Shown here: positions 7,763 through 17,092 of the stretch, piece by piece
How positions within the stretch are numbered: the first letter of the stretch is position 1
How the letters are laid out: each line of letters starts with the position of its first letter
Assembly (NCBI RefSeq): GCF_020103695.1
Contig: NZ_JAHXBF010000002.1
Span: 620,001 to 684,000, forward strand
Source: Hyalangium versicolor
GTDB taxonomy: Bacteria; Myxococcota; Myxococcia; Myxococcales; Myxococcaceae
Direction of reading: 5' to 3'
Length of the DNA stretch: 64,000 nt
Translations under genes and position numbers: made by a program
Notes under the pieces: model-generated
The model's input: only the letters and a program-made list of their open reading frames with translations
Database searches by the model: none
What the model was told of the DNA's origin: nothing

Positions 7763-10700
7763 ATGCCTCAGGAGACCAGGGATTCGCACCGGCATGACGG
7801 CACCGAGGTGCCCCCGCGCGTCGACGTCCTCATCATCACCGCTCTCAAGGTCGAGTACGACGCCGTCCTCGATGTCCACACGGGAGCGTGTTCAGGGGCG
7901 TCCTGGAAGCGGGAAACGGGGCCGACCCAATTGGAGGTCGCCTTCTGCGATTTCCAGACAGCCCAGGGTGGGCGTCTGCGCATCGCAGTGACCCAGGCGG
8001 CGAATAAGGGCCCTCAAGCAACGGCCATCGCGGCCGGTTCGCTCGTGAGTGCTTATTCTCCCCGGTGCTTGGCCATGTGTGGCGTGTGCGCCGGGTACAA
8101 GGGCAAGGTCCAGCTGGGCGATGTGATCGTCGCCGACGTGGTTTGGGACTACGAGTCCGGCAAGCTCGAACAAAAGCGCGCCCCTTCGAAGCGAACGGTC
8201 ACCCACTTCCGGGGCAGAGGGCTCTCCTACCCCATCCGCCCTCAGTGGAAGCTGCTCGCCGAGCGCTTCAAGCACCCCACGTACAACGTGCACGTGGGGT
8301 CTATCGCCACCGGCAACAAGGTGATCCGAGTCCCAAAGGTCTTCGAGCTGCTCTCCGAGAGGCACGATCAACTGCTCGGCCTGGATATGGAAGCCGCTAC
8401 CATTGGCGAGCTCGTGCACTTCCACCGCATCGAGCACATGCTCGTCATGAAGGGGGTTTCGGACTTCGGCGACCCCGCGAAGAGCAAAGCCTTCCAGCCT
8501 GCCGCCGCGCGGGCCGCTGCGGAGTGTCTCCTGGCCTTCTTGCGCGAGCACCTGCCGTCGCGCTCCGAGGTTCCGTCCCAGGAAGCTCCCGATCCCCGTG
8601 CACGGGAGGAGGCACTGGCGCAGTACAAGCGGGCTCGCGAAGAGGACCCGAGCATCCGCTGCCTCAACCTGAGAGGCCTGGTGGGCATCGCTCCGGGAGA
8701 GCATCAAACGGAGCTCGACCTGCTCGACTTCGCGGTAGCCCCCTCGCTGCACGACGCGAGCGAAGCAGAGGGCAGCCGGGAGGCCCTTCTCCGCCACCAG
8801 TTGAGTTCACAGGAGCTCGAACCCGACAGGCGCCGCAAGCTCGAGCGGGAGCTCGACTGGCTCGAGCGTCAGCGGTGGGATCACCACGGAGGACGCAACA
8901 ACAGACCGATCTCCTTCGCCCGATCGCTCCACGGTTCCCGGCGGTTCGTCATCATCGGGGACCCAGGAGCTGGCAAGAGCGTGCTCACACGCCTGGCGCT
9001 GCTGGCGTGTGCCGAGGGGGACGCAGGACATCGGGCCCGTGTGCTGCTGGTGGATGACCGCTATGACCCAAACGAGGGCCAGGCGATCATGTCCCTGCGC
9101 GGACTGCTGCCGGTGCGTCTCACGCTCGGCACGATGGGCAGCTCTCTCGCGCAGAAGGAGCGGGCCCTCGAGGAGTGCATCCGACAGGAACTCCTCAAGC
9201 AGCATGCTTCCCCGGCGCTCGTCGCCGGTCTCGGCGCGCTGCTCATGAAAGGGCGGATCTTCCTCATCCTGGATGGGCTCGACGAGGTGCCCGACAGACA
9301 GCGCGGACGCGTCGTCGACGCGGTGACGGAGCTGGCCAGGGAATACCCGGAGGTGCGCATCCTGGCGACCTCACGCCCCACTGGCTACGCCCCTCGCATT
9401 CCAGGCTTGGGCTACACGCGGCTCGCGCCACTGCACGAGCGGCAGCAGCACACCCTCGTGTCGCGCCTGCACCACCTCGTCGAGACGCGCCGCCGAGGGG
9501 ATGAGCAGGATGTGGAGCGCGCGCGGCGACGTACCTCGGCCTTGCTGCGCGCCATCCAGGAACGAGACGAGTGGCAGGAGGTGACCAGCAATCCGCTCAT
9601 GCTCACGCTGTGCACACTCACGAGCGCCTATCCAGAGGGGCTCCCGAAACACCGGGTCTTCTTGTACGAGAACTTCATGCGGACGCTCCTCGTGGAGTGG
9701 CGCCCAGGTGAGGCCCAGGAGGCGGATGAGCAGCTCCTGAAAGTCTGGACCTCCGTCTCGTCCACGCTCATTCAGCAGGAGCAGCGCGGTGGCGTCATGG
9801 AGGGGTATCTGCTGGGCCTGCTCGGGGACGCGCTCGCGGAGGGGAAGCCCGCGACCTCCGTGGAGCCAGAGACCGCGCTCCGCTTCGCGATCGAGAGAGG
9901 CCTCGTCACCCGGCAGGAAGAGACGATCTCGTTCTGGCACTCGACCTTCGGCGAGTACCTCGCCGCACGCGCTCTCACGCTCCACTGGCATGGAGCGGCG
10001 GAGCGGCTCCTGAGCGCCGAGAAACTGACGACGAAGGTGCTGCAGTTTGCCGCCGCGCGACTCAAATACGTGCTCACCGCTCCCAAGAAGGAGATGGATG
10101 CACTCGCTGAGGGATTGCTCGCCCGCGACACGGTAGGAGCAGGCAGGCTGCGCCACCCGGGACTGCGCGCCGTCTCCTCCTGCCTGGCGGATGGTGTCCG
10201 CTTCAGCCCCGAGATCGTCCACCGCGTGTGGAACACCTGGGCCGAGCTACTCGAGAGCACCCCGCCCTCTCCGCTCTGGGAGGAGTTCGGCCAGCTGACC
10301 CGGCACACCCCGCGGCCGCAGCTCCCGGCATCGCTCGTGGAGCGCCTGGCGCGCGTCGAAGATCAAGGGCTGGAGGTTGTACAGCTCGGGCTGGCCCGCC
10401 TCGTGGCTCCGGAAGCCGAGAACGTTCCCCCTGCGGGCAATGCATGTGAGCGTTGGCTGGAGCAATCCCGAAACGAGGAGCTGAAGCTCCATGCCGCCTA
10501 CGGCCTCGCCGCCGCGGGCCACTGGAACCGGGAGGGCGTCATCGAGACGCTGGGCCGGTTTGCCGCTTCGAAGAAGTTTCCTCACGCCGAGGTGGGCCAT
10601 CTGGTGCAGCAGGCCCCCGCGCCGGTCCTCGAACAGCTGAGAGAATGCGTGCGCCTGCCGCCTCCCTCGGAGGAAGACTCTCGGGAGCAGGCCCACGTGT

Positions 10701-13700
10701 GGCACCGGATCGATGAGCAACTGTCCGCAGCCTGTCTGCTCGCGGTGGGAGGCCAGTGGGACGAGGATGTGGCCCGCGTCCTCAAGCGGACGCTGGAAGG
10801 CAAGCCGAGCCTACGCCGCGAGGACGAGGCCAAGGCCGTGGTGCGCTCCTGCGCCGACGAGGTTGCTGTCCAGACAGCGCTCCTCGACTGGATCAGCGAG
10901 GACTCGACCCTGGGGCGCTTTGCTCGCGAGATCGTCGGTGACGTGGCGGCCCTCTTCAAGGACATGCCCAGGGGCATCCTGGAACGGACCCTTGCCGCCC
11001 GGGACAGGCCCCGCGAGGAGTTGGAGTCCCTGCTGGTCTCCATCGCTCAGGAGCGGCCCGCCTTCATCCAGACGCTCCAGCGATGCCTTGCGCCCGGCGA
11101 GGGACCGCACCTGGAGCGGGGAATCTGTGCCGGGAGCCTCATGCTCCGGATCGCGCCTCGTGACGCCAGGTTCCATGAGGCGCTTCAACGCGGCATGCGC
11201 TCCAAAGAGGAGCTGGCGCGGGCACACTGGGCGCACCTGGCTCTCTACTTCCGTGAGTTGTGCGATACCGCGCTCGCGACCCTCCAGTCCTGCGCGCGCT
11301 CTCCCGACCCGGTCGTGCGCATGCGCGTATATGAAGGCGTTGGAGGCTCGCGGGGGCTGCTGTCTCAGGAGCCACTCGACGGGTGGTACGCCTGTGCATC
11401 GGATCGCAGCGTGCCGGACGCGGCCCGGTTCGATGCGGTTGAGTTCTTGAGCCGCGCGACGCAAGGCCGGGCGAAGGTGGTGCCCATCCTCCGCGAGCTG
11501 CTCGATACAGCGGATCTGGAGGTCCGCCGGAAGACGCTGAGCCAATTGCATGGGCGGAACCAGCTCGATGCCCATGCCGCCGTACTGGCCGCGGAGGACG
11601 CGGCACGGTCCGGAGATGAACGGTCCGTGCGGGCACTCGCGACTGCACTCTCCTTCGCACCCGAGGTCATCCCAACATTCCTTCGGGCGCTTCCGCTGGA
11701 GCGGCCCTCCCCGCTCTCCAAGGAGGAAGAGCTCCACCTGAAGGTCCTGGAGCGCACCGTTACCAAGGTGGCGGAGAAGGATCCCGCCTGCATGGAGTTC
11801 ATGCTCGACACCCTGCAACAACCCGGGATGGCCGCTGAGTTCGCCGAGGGCGTGCTGTACTCCATGATGTTCGACGAGAACGTCCCGCTGCAGAGGGCGC
11901 TCCAGAAGCGCTTCAAGCGCGCGGCGGAGTACTCCCAACATGGGTTGCGGCGCCTCGTCGCAATGGGACTGGCCCGCTCCCAGACGCGGCCCTTTGCCTT
12001 GAAGGCCAGCCGGTCCATCGCTCTCCACGAACTCGACCCGCACGAACTCAGCTGGTTCGCCCTGCGCATCGACTCAGATGTCCCAGAGGTTTCCATCTCC
12101 ATGTGGCGGGAGACGCTCTCGGGAAAGAACCCCAAACTTCTGCTCCTGGCCGCCGCGAAACTCCTCCTCCTCTGTCCCGAGAAGGCCCACACGTGGATCC
12201 AGCCCGCGATCGAGCGGGTGCTCGCTTCTCCGGATCCTTCGGACCGGCTGGACGCGGCACGCCTCTCGCTGGCATGCGGATTTCTCGAGCAAGAGGCTCA
12301 GGCAACCCTGCTCGCTTGCCTCGACTCCACCGCTCAGGACTACCAGCGGGAGCACGACACCGCTGCCACCTTGAACGAAGTCTGCCGGTATCCCAGCCGC
12401 CACGCCTTCCATTTCCAGGAAGAGCCACCCCTCATGGTGAAGCTGCTCCTCGATTGGAATTGGCTGCGGATTGACTTCATCGCGATGTACGCCGTCTACA
12501 ACCAGTGGCCGGACCTCGGGCTGGAGCGGTTGGGCGCATGGCTCGAGGGCGAGGATCTGGAGCGGTTCATCTGTGCCGTGAAGTTCCTCTCTACGAGGGA
12601 CGACTCTCTCGAGGCGGTCCGTGTGGCGCTCGAGCGCCGCCTGGGATCAGCCCCCAGCGATCAGCTCGAGCGGCTCATCGCCCTCGTGGAAGAGCACGGC
12701 TTCTTCTCGACGAAGATGGCGGAACAGGTCCTCGCCCGCTACCACTCCGAACTCCCGCCATTCGATCGCATCGAACTGAGTCTCATGTCCTGGCTGAACA
12801 GGCGTCCTGAACTCTGGTCACTGATACGAAGACAGGAGCCGGAGCGACGCGCCGCCCTCATGCACCTGCTCGACAGGAATGTGCCCATCACCCGGGATGC
12901 CGTTTCGCTCCTGGTCGAGAGAGCTTTCGCTCACCCCGAGCAGTGGCTCTCTCCCGTGGAAGTCTTCAAAGACTGGTTCGATCAGCCTGAGATGGAACTC
13001 GGAGAGAAGCAGGAAGAGCCACACGCGGAACTGTCCGAAGAGTTCCGCGGCTGGCTCCGCGAGGCACTCGACGAGCTGCCCCTCCCCCATGGCTTCACGG
13101 CCCTCCTTGTCTTCGACAAGCTGGGTTCCGCGGGAGAAGTCTCTCTGGAGCGGCGCATCGAAGTCCTCCGTCACGCGCTGGACATCGACATCGCCTCGCT
13201 CGAGAGCGACGACGTGAGCCGCTCGTATCTCCTCCACGAGCGGGCGCGCGTGGGGCTCCGGCTAGTCGAACTGGGGTGCAGGGACGAGCGCATTGGCTCG
13301 GTCCTGGAGTCCGCCCTCCGTGAATGCACAGCGCTCTACACGTATCAACGCTACCGGCTCGCGCACGCACTCCTGAAGCTCCGGCAAGTGGACAAGGACC
13401 TCCGGGAACTCCTCATCCAAGAAGCGCTCAGCCCCTTCGGCTCGTTGTCCCTCTCCAAAGAGGTTGAGTTCCTCGAGAAACAAGTGGGGCTCTCCCACTC
13501 GGAGCTCATCGAGATCCTGATTGCGCGTCTCCAGTCCCACACGATTGGAGAGCCGACGCAAGCGCCATCCCTCTTCGGTGAGCTCGAGCGCCTCGGCTGC
13601 GAGCCAGAGCGTCGGGCGTCCCTGCTGCTCGACTTCGTGTCCCGATGTGGCTCGGAACTCCCCGACCACACGTCGCTGGCACTGGCCGACCGCCCCGAAC

Positions 13701-14149
13701 TCTCCGCCTCGAGCGCTGCAAAGTTGATGCTGGGTGCCCTCGTCCCCCGTAGGTACGTCCGCGAGGTGACCCAGCAGTGGCTGAAGCGCTTTGCCCCCGA
13801 GAAGGCCAGGCTCAAGGACACGGAACTGTTCCTGCTCCGCGATGGGTCTCATGACCTGTCGCTCCGTCTGAAGCTGCTGGCGCACCTCTCCAAGGTCACC
13901 AAGGCCGAATGGCTGGAGCAGCTCCTCGCCGAGTTGGTGGCCACACCCTCGGACACGCTCCTCGCGCTGTATCGCCGAGCCCGAGGAAGCGGGAAGCCCC
14001 TCACCGACACGGACTGGGCCGAGCTCACGTCCTGGCTCACCGTCAGGCCCGACGATTCGCACACCACGCGGCTCGGGAAGGAATGGCTGAACCTGGCGCT
14101 CTGGCAGAAGGAGGAGCCGTCCACGGTCAGCGCCCTGCTGGAGGGCTGA
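7763..14149 (+). CDS. NLR-like protein: nucleoside phosphorylase - NACHT NTPase - helical repeats
   Basis: Encodes 2128 residues. Residues 18-262 are a PNP/UDP-phosphorylase (MTA/SAH nucleosidase-like) domain: N-terminal ITALKVEYDAVL with Glu31, the ribose-binding LDMEAATI (Glu210) and the catalytic SDFGD motif (Asp234). A pre-NACHT segment (CLNLRGLVGI) leads into a NACHT NTPase with Walker A GDPGAGKS (about 399-406), Walker B FLILDGLDE (about 501-509), the sensor-like ATSRPTGY (about 535), NPLMLTLCTL (about 610) and WHSTFGEYLAARAL (about 725). Residues 740-2128 are alpha-helical, repeat-like and without visible membrane segments. This is the effector-switch-sensor order of NLR/STAND immune proteins. 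By analogy, ligand sensing by the repeats would oligomerise the NACHT core and activate the nucleoside-cleaving domain. The gene stands alone, with no adjacent partner on its strand. Confidence 0.92.
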   Translation: MPQETRDSHRHDGTEVPPRVDVLIITALKVEYDAVLDVHTGACSGASWKRETGPTQLEVAFCDFQTAQGGRLRIAVTQAANKGPQATAIAAGSLVSAYSPRCLAMCGVCAGYKGKVQLGDVIVADVVWDYESGKLEQKRAPSKRTVTHFRGRGLSYPIRPQWKLLAERFKHPTYNVHVGSIATGNKVIRVPKVFELLSERHDQLLGLDMEAATIGELVHFHRIEHMLVMKGVSDFGDPAKSKAFQPAAARAAAECLLAFLREHLPSRSEVPSQEAPDPRAREEALAQYKRAREEDPSIRCLNLRGLVGIAPGEHQTELDLLDFAVAPSLHDASEAEGSREALLRHQLSSQELEPDRRRKLERELDWLERQRWDHHGGRNNRPISFARSLHGSRRFVIIGDPGAGKSVLTRLALLACAEGDAGHRARVLLVDDRYDPNEGQAIMSLRGLLPVRLTLGTMGSSLAQKERALEECIRQELLKQHASPALVAGLGALLMKGRIFLILDGLDEVPDRQRGRVVDAVTELAREYPEVRILATSRPTGYAPRIPGLGYTRLAPLHERQQHTLVSRLHHLVETRRRGDEQDVERARRRTSALLRAIQERDEWQEVTSNPLMLTLCTLTSAYPEGLPKHRVFLYENFMRTLLVEWRPGEAQEADEQLLKVWTSVSSTLIQQEQRGGVMEGYLLGLLGDALAEGKPATSVEPETALRFAIERGLVTRQEETISFWHSTFGEYLAARALTLHWHGAAERLLSAEKLTTKVLQFAAARLKYVLTAPKKEMDALAEGLLARDTVGAGRLRHPGLRAVSSCLADGVRFSPEIVHRVWNTWAELLESTPPSPLWEEFGQLTRHTPRPQLPASLVERLARVEDQGLEVVQLGLARLVAPEAENVPPAGNACERWLEQSRNEELKLHAAYGLAAAGHWNREGVIETLGRFAASKKFPHAEVGHLVQQAPAPVLEQLRECVRLPPPSEEDSREQAHVWHRIDEQLSAACLLAVGGQWDEDVARVLKRTLEGKPSLRREDEAKAVVRSCADEVAVQTALLDWISEDSTLGRFAREIVGDVAALFKDMPRGILERTLAARDRPREELESLLVSIAQERPAFIQTLQRCLAPGEGPHLERGICAGSLMLRIAPRDARFHEALQRGMRSKEELARAHWAHLALYFRELCDTALATLQSCARSPDPVVRMRVYEGVGGSRGLLSQEPLDGWYACASDRSVPDAARFDAVEFLSRATQGRAKVVPILRELLDTADLEVRRKTLSQLHGRNQLDAHAAVLAAEDAARSGDERSVRALATALSFAPEVIPTFLRALPLERPSPLSKEEELHLKVLERTVTKVAEKDPACMEFMLDTLQQPGMAAEFAEGVLYSMMFDENVPLQRALQKRFKRAAEYSQHGLRRLVAMGLARSQTRPFALKASRSIALHELDPHELSWFALRIDSDVPEVSISMWRETLSGKNPKLLLLAAAKLLLLCPEKAHTWIQPAIERVLASPDPSDRLDAARLSLACGFLEQEAQATLLACLDSTAQDYQREHDTAATLNEVCRYPSRHAFHFQEEPPLMVKLLLDWNWLRIDFIAMYAVYNQWPDLGLERLGAWLEGEDLERFICAVKFLSTRDDSLEAVRVALERRLGSAPSDQLERLIALVEEHGFFSTKMAEQVLARYHSELPPFDRIELSLMSWLNRRPELWSLIRRQEPERRAALMHLLDRNVPITRDAVSLLVERAFAHPEQWLSPVEVFKDWFDQPEMELGEKQEEPHAELSEEFRGWLREALDELPLPHGFTALLVFDKLGSAGEVSLERRIEVLRHALDIDIASLESDDVSRSYLLHERARVGLRLVELGCRDERIGSVLESALRECTALYTYQRYRLAHALLKLRQVDKDLRELLIQEALSPFGSLSLSKEVEFLEKQVGLSHSELIEILIARLQSHTIGEPTQAPSLFGELERLGCEPERRASLLLDFVSRCGSELPDHTSLALADRPELSASSAAKLMLGALVPRRYVREVTQQWLKRFAPEKARLKDTELFLLRDGSHDLSLRLKLLAHLSKVTKAEWLEQLLAELVATPSDTLLALYRRARGSGKPLTDTDWAELTSWLTVRPDDSHTTRLGKEWLNLALWQKEEPSTVSALLEG

Positions 14150-14170
14150 ACGCTCGCGAGCCCCGGCCCT

Positions 14171-15496
14171 CTACGCGCGCCGGTCCAGGATGCCCAGCGA
14201 GATCATCGCCACCAGGAAGCCGTACACCACCTGCTCGGGCCGGTTCGCGTACGCCAGCAGCTCCGCCACCGTCCGGTTGCCGTCGATGCGCGGCAGCAGC
14301 TCCGCCTCCCACCGCTCCAGCTCCACCTCGTTGAGGTTGTACGAGGGCGCCACCGCAGGAATCAGCCGATCCTCAGGCCGCAACAGCCGACGCAAACGCT
14401 CCGGCTTGTAGAGCTTCTTCACCCCGCGGACGATCAGGTTGGCCGGGTGCAAGTCCAGCTTGATGGACTCGGCCGTGGCCTTCTCCTTGAAGCTCATCAC
14501 GTACGTGCCGTCTTCCCACGAGAAGAGCGAGTAGATGATGGCCTTCACCTGCTGGCCCACGTAGTACAGCCGCTCGGTGTCCTTGAGCAGCCCGCGCTCC
14601 ACCAGCACGTCTCCCGTGCGCCGCTGCGTCTGCGTGGCCACCGTCGTCGCGTCCTGCAACTGCTCGGGCCGAATCTTGCCCACCCGCACCAGGAACTGCC
14701 CGAACCGGTCCGACAGCAGGTTGGACAGCGCGAACACCGGCGTGCCGTGCTCGAAGTAGACGACTTTCTTCACCTTGCCGCGCTGCACGCCCAGCTCGCC
14801 CGTCTCGCGCGAGAGGAAGAACGCCGTAATCAGCGACGGCAGGTTGTCCCGCAGCTCGCCGCGGCGCTGGCCCGGCCCTCCCGAGCCCGCCGGCACCGGA
14901 TCCGGAGGCCGCCCCGGCTGCGGCGGCCGGACCACCGTCACCGGCCCCTTCTGCATCGGACTGGCCGTCAGGTTGGCGCCGCGGATCTCCGCCGACAGGT
15001 TCCCGCCTCCGGTCACCTTGATGCGGCCGGTGAGCTCCATGGCGTCCTGCGGCCCCTCCTCCTCCACATCGATGTCCAGCTCCACCTCGAAGGCGTCCTG
15101 GGACTTGGCGGCCGGGGGGGCCTTCTTCTCGGGCGGCACCAACTTGGCCACGGCCTCCAGCAGCTTCTGGGCCTCGAAGGGCTTCTCGAAGTAGCCCGCC
15201 GCCGCGTACTTCTGCCGCGCTTCAATGGCGTGCTTCCCACCCTTGAATACACCGGTGATGAAGATGAGCGGGAGCTGGGGCTGCTCCTTCCGGAGCGAGT
15301 CGGCCAGGTGGTAGCCCATCATGTCCGGCAGGAGGATGTCGATCACCGCCGCGGCCGGGGGCTGGTTCTTGGCCGTATCGACGGCCTGCCTGCCTCGGCT
15401 GGCAGCAGTTACCTCATAGCCGGCATCCTCGAAGAGCTGCGTGAGCAGGGACAGAAGCTCCTGGTTGTCGTCGACGACGAGGATTCGCGGGGCCAT
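14171..15496 (-). CDS. Response regulator with DUF4388 (PATAN-type) output domain
   Basis: Encodes 441 residues. Residues 1-118 are a receiver domain with acidic pocket Asp9/Asp10, phospho-acceptor Asp53 (AAVIDILLPDMMG) and the FEKPF lysine motif. A Pro/Ala-rich linker containing an acidic stretch (VELDIDVEEEG) leads to a DUF4388 domain from about residue 215 (LPSLITAFFLSRETGELGV, then KVVYFEHGTPVFALSN). The C-terminal 110 residues are helical and include RIDGNRTVAELLAYA, a winged-helix-like motif often seen after DUF4388. Such proteins are abundant in myxobacteria and relay signals through protein contacts rather than DNA binding. The gene converges with the NLR-like gene, 21 bases apart. 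No cognate kinase is adjacent. Confidence 0.88.
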   Translation of the reverse strand: MAPRILVVDDNQELLSLLTQLFEDAGYEVTAASRGRQAVDTAKNQPPAAAVIDILLPDMMGYHLADSLRKEQPQLPLIFITGVFKGGKHAIEARQKYAAAGYFEKPFEAQKLLEAVAKLVPPEKKAPPAAKSQDAFEVELDIDVEEEGPQDAMELTGRIKVTGGGNLSAEIRGANLTASPMQKGPVTVVRPPQPGRPPDPVPAGSGGPGQRRGELRDNLPSLITAFFLSRETGELGVQRGKVKKVVYFEHGTPVFALSNLLSDRFGQFLVRVGKIRPEQLQDATTVATQTQRRTGDVLVERGLLKDTERLYYVGQQVKAIIYSLFSWEDGTYVMSFKEKATAESIKLDLHPANLIVRGVKKLYKPERLRRLLRPEDRLIPAVAPSYNLNEVELERWEAELLPRIDGNRTVAELLAYANRPEQVVYGFLVAMISLGILDRRA

Positions 15497-15592
15497 CAGG
15501 GGGCGTAACCTAGCAAAACCTGGGGTCAGGATCAGGAAACTGTGCTCCCGGAGGGTGCATCCCGAGCGCCGGGCGGATAGGTTCCACCCCCC

Positions 15593-15964
15593 ATGTTGGC
15601 TCCGCCCCCCCTCCGTCGCTGCCTGGTCGCCGTGCTGCTCTGCCTGGGGCTGGGAGCACCCGCCCTGGCCTGGGCCCAGGACGGTGGGAGGATGGAGGAT
15701 GGAGGGGTGTCCTCGGCGCCGGATGCCTCGGCGGGCGAGGGCGGCGCCGATCGCGACAACCCCGAGGGAGAGGATGGGGTGGGCCGGGTGCCCTTGAACT
15801 GCCGCAGCAGCAGCGACTGCGCGGCTCGCTTCTCCTGTGACCAGGGCAAGTGCAAGTACACCGGCATCCGCGAGGCGGAGCGGGTGGGCTGCCTGCTGGG
15901 CCCCGAGGCCGCGATGGTGCTCACGGGGCTGGGCCTGGTGGCGGTGTGGAGGAGGAGGAGTTAG
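15593..15964 (+). CDS. Small secreted protein with MYXO-CTERM-like tail
   Basis: Encodes 123 residues. A signal peptide (RRCLVAVLLCLGLGAPALAWA) is followed by an acidic Gly/Ala/Asp-rich linker and a Cys-containing segment (NCRSSSDCAARFSCDQGKC). The C-terminus has an invariant-looking GC, a hydrophobic helix (AAMVLTGLGLVAVW) and a terminal RRRS. That tripartite tail is the MYXO-CTERM pattern, thought to be cleaved at the Cys and lipid-anchored on the cell surface in myxobacteria. Its stop overlaps the GTG of the methyltransferase by one base, so the two are probably translationally coupled. Molecular role unknown. Confidence 0.75.
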   Translation: MLAPPPLRRCLVAVLLCLGLGAPALAWAQDGGRMEDGGVSSAPDASAGEGGADRDNPEGEDGVGRVPLNCRSSSDCAARFSCDQGKCKYTGIREAERVGCLLGPEAAMVLTGLGLVAVWRRRS

Positions 15965-17004
15965 TGCGACTTGGCTTCAAGGCGGACAACCTGCTGGAGC
16001 GCGTGGCGGGCTGGTTCAACCTCGCTCCCATGCCGGTGGTGGAAGTCTTCTTCGGGATGATGAGCTCCCGGACGATGATGGCCGGGGTGAGGTTGGGGGT
16101 GTATGCGGCGCTCGCGGAGGGGCCCTCCACGGCGGAGGCCCTGGCCGAGCGCTTGAAGCTCTCGCCCGAGGGCACGCGGGTGCTGCTGGAGGGCCTGGTG
16201 TCCTGCGAGGTGGTGAGGCGCAAGCGCGGGCGCTACTGGCTGGAGGAGCGGGCGCGGCGCTGGCTGGATCCGCGCTCGCCGCAGTACATCGGCGGCTTCA
16301 TCGAGTTCAACTACGCCCAGTGGGAGTGGTGGAGTCAGCTCGAGGAGATGGTGCGCACCGGCAAGTCGGTGGACATCCACGAGTTCGCCGCGGGAGATCC
16401 ACGCTGGAGGGACTACATCCACGCCATGCACCAGCTGGCGCGGCTGGCGGCGCCGGAGGTGGCCTCGGCCATTTCGCTGCCGCGCGGGGCGAAGCACCTG
16501 TTGGACCTGGGCGGGGCGCACGGGTGGTACGCGGCGGAGCTGTGCCAGCGCCACCGGGGGTTGAAGGCGACGGTGCTGGACCTGGAGGGCAGCGTGCGCG
16601 TGGGGCGGGAGATCATCGCCTCGGCGGGGCTGTCGCACCTGGTGACGCACCGAGAGGGCAACATCCTCACGGCGGAGCTGGGCGGGCCGTACGACGCGGT
16701 GCTGCTGTTCCAAGTGGTGCACCACCTGTCGCCCGCGCAGAACGTGGCGCTGCTGCGCCGGGTGCGCACCGCGCTGGCGCCCAAGGGGACGCTCGCTGTC
16801 CTGGAGTACCTGCGCGAGGAGGTGGAGACAGAGCCCAGCGCCTCGGCGCTCATCGGCCTCCATTATTACCTCACCTCGAAGGCGGCGGCGTACACCCCGG
16901 CCGAGGTGGAGGGCTTCCTGGACGACGCGGGCTATCGCATCGTCAGCACCCAGCCCATCCGGCGCCTGCCGCTGCAGACACTGATCCTCGCCCAGCCGGA
17001 GTGA
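15964..17004 (+). CDS. SAM-dependent methyltransferase (O-methyltransferase family 2-like)
   Basis: Encodes about 346 residues. I chose the GTG at 15964 because GGAGGAGGAGGAG lies just before it and because it starts inside the preceding stop codon; the frame is open further upstream but not conserved-looking. Residues 40-110 are a winged-helix dimerisation domain (RLGVYAALAEGPSTAEALAE). The catalytic domain follows with SAM motif I LLDLGGAHGWYAAELC near residue 180, an acidic motif (ATVLDLEG) and a post-motif DAVLLFQVVHHLSPAQN. This layout is that of plant-type and polyketide O-methyltransferases. It precedes the HAD-UbiA gene by 88 bases on the same strand and may modify a product of that cluster, which is an inference. 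Confidence 0.85.
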   Translation: MRLGFKADNLLERVAGWFNLAPMPVVEVFFGMMSSRTMMAGVRLGVYAALAEGPSTAEALAERLKLSPEGTRVLLEGLVSCEVVRRKRGRYWLEERARRWLDPRSPQYIGGFIEFNYAQWEWWSQLEEMVRTGKSVDIHEFAAGDPRWRDYIHAMHQLARLAAPEVASAISLPRGAKHLLDLGGAHGWYAAELCQRHRGLKATVLDLEGSVRVGREIIASAGLSHLVTHREGNILTAELGGPYDAVLLFQVVHHLSPAQNVALLRRVRTALAPKGTLAVLEYLREEVETEPSASALIGLHYYLTSKAAAYTPAEVEGFLDDAGYRIVSTQPIRRLPLQTLILAQPE

Positions 17005-17092
17005 GGATGTCTGCTCCCCTGGCGGCGGGCCTCGCGCCCCCGTCGAAGGAAAGGTGCGCACGGCCCTCGCTGCGCTAGCCTCTGGCTCCTTC

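Noticed and set aside
8065..9057. 330-residue frame inside the NLR-like gene
   Set aside because: It is Arg/Ala/Gly-rich and lies in another phase of an intact coding region. It has no motif of its own.
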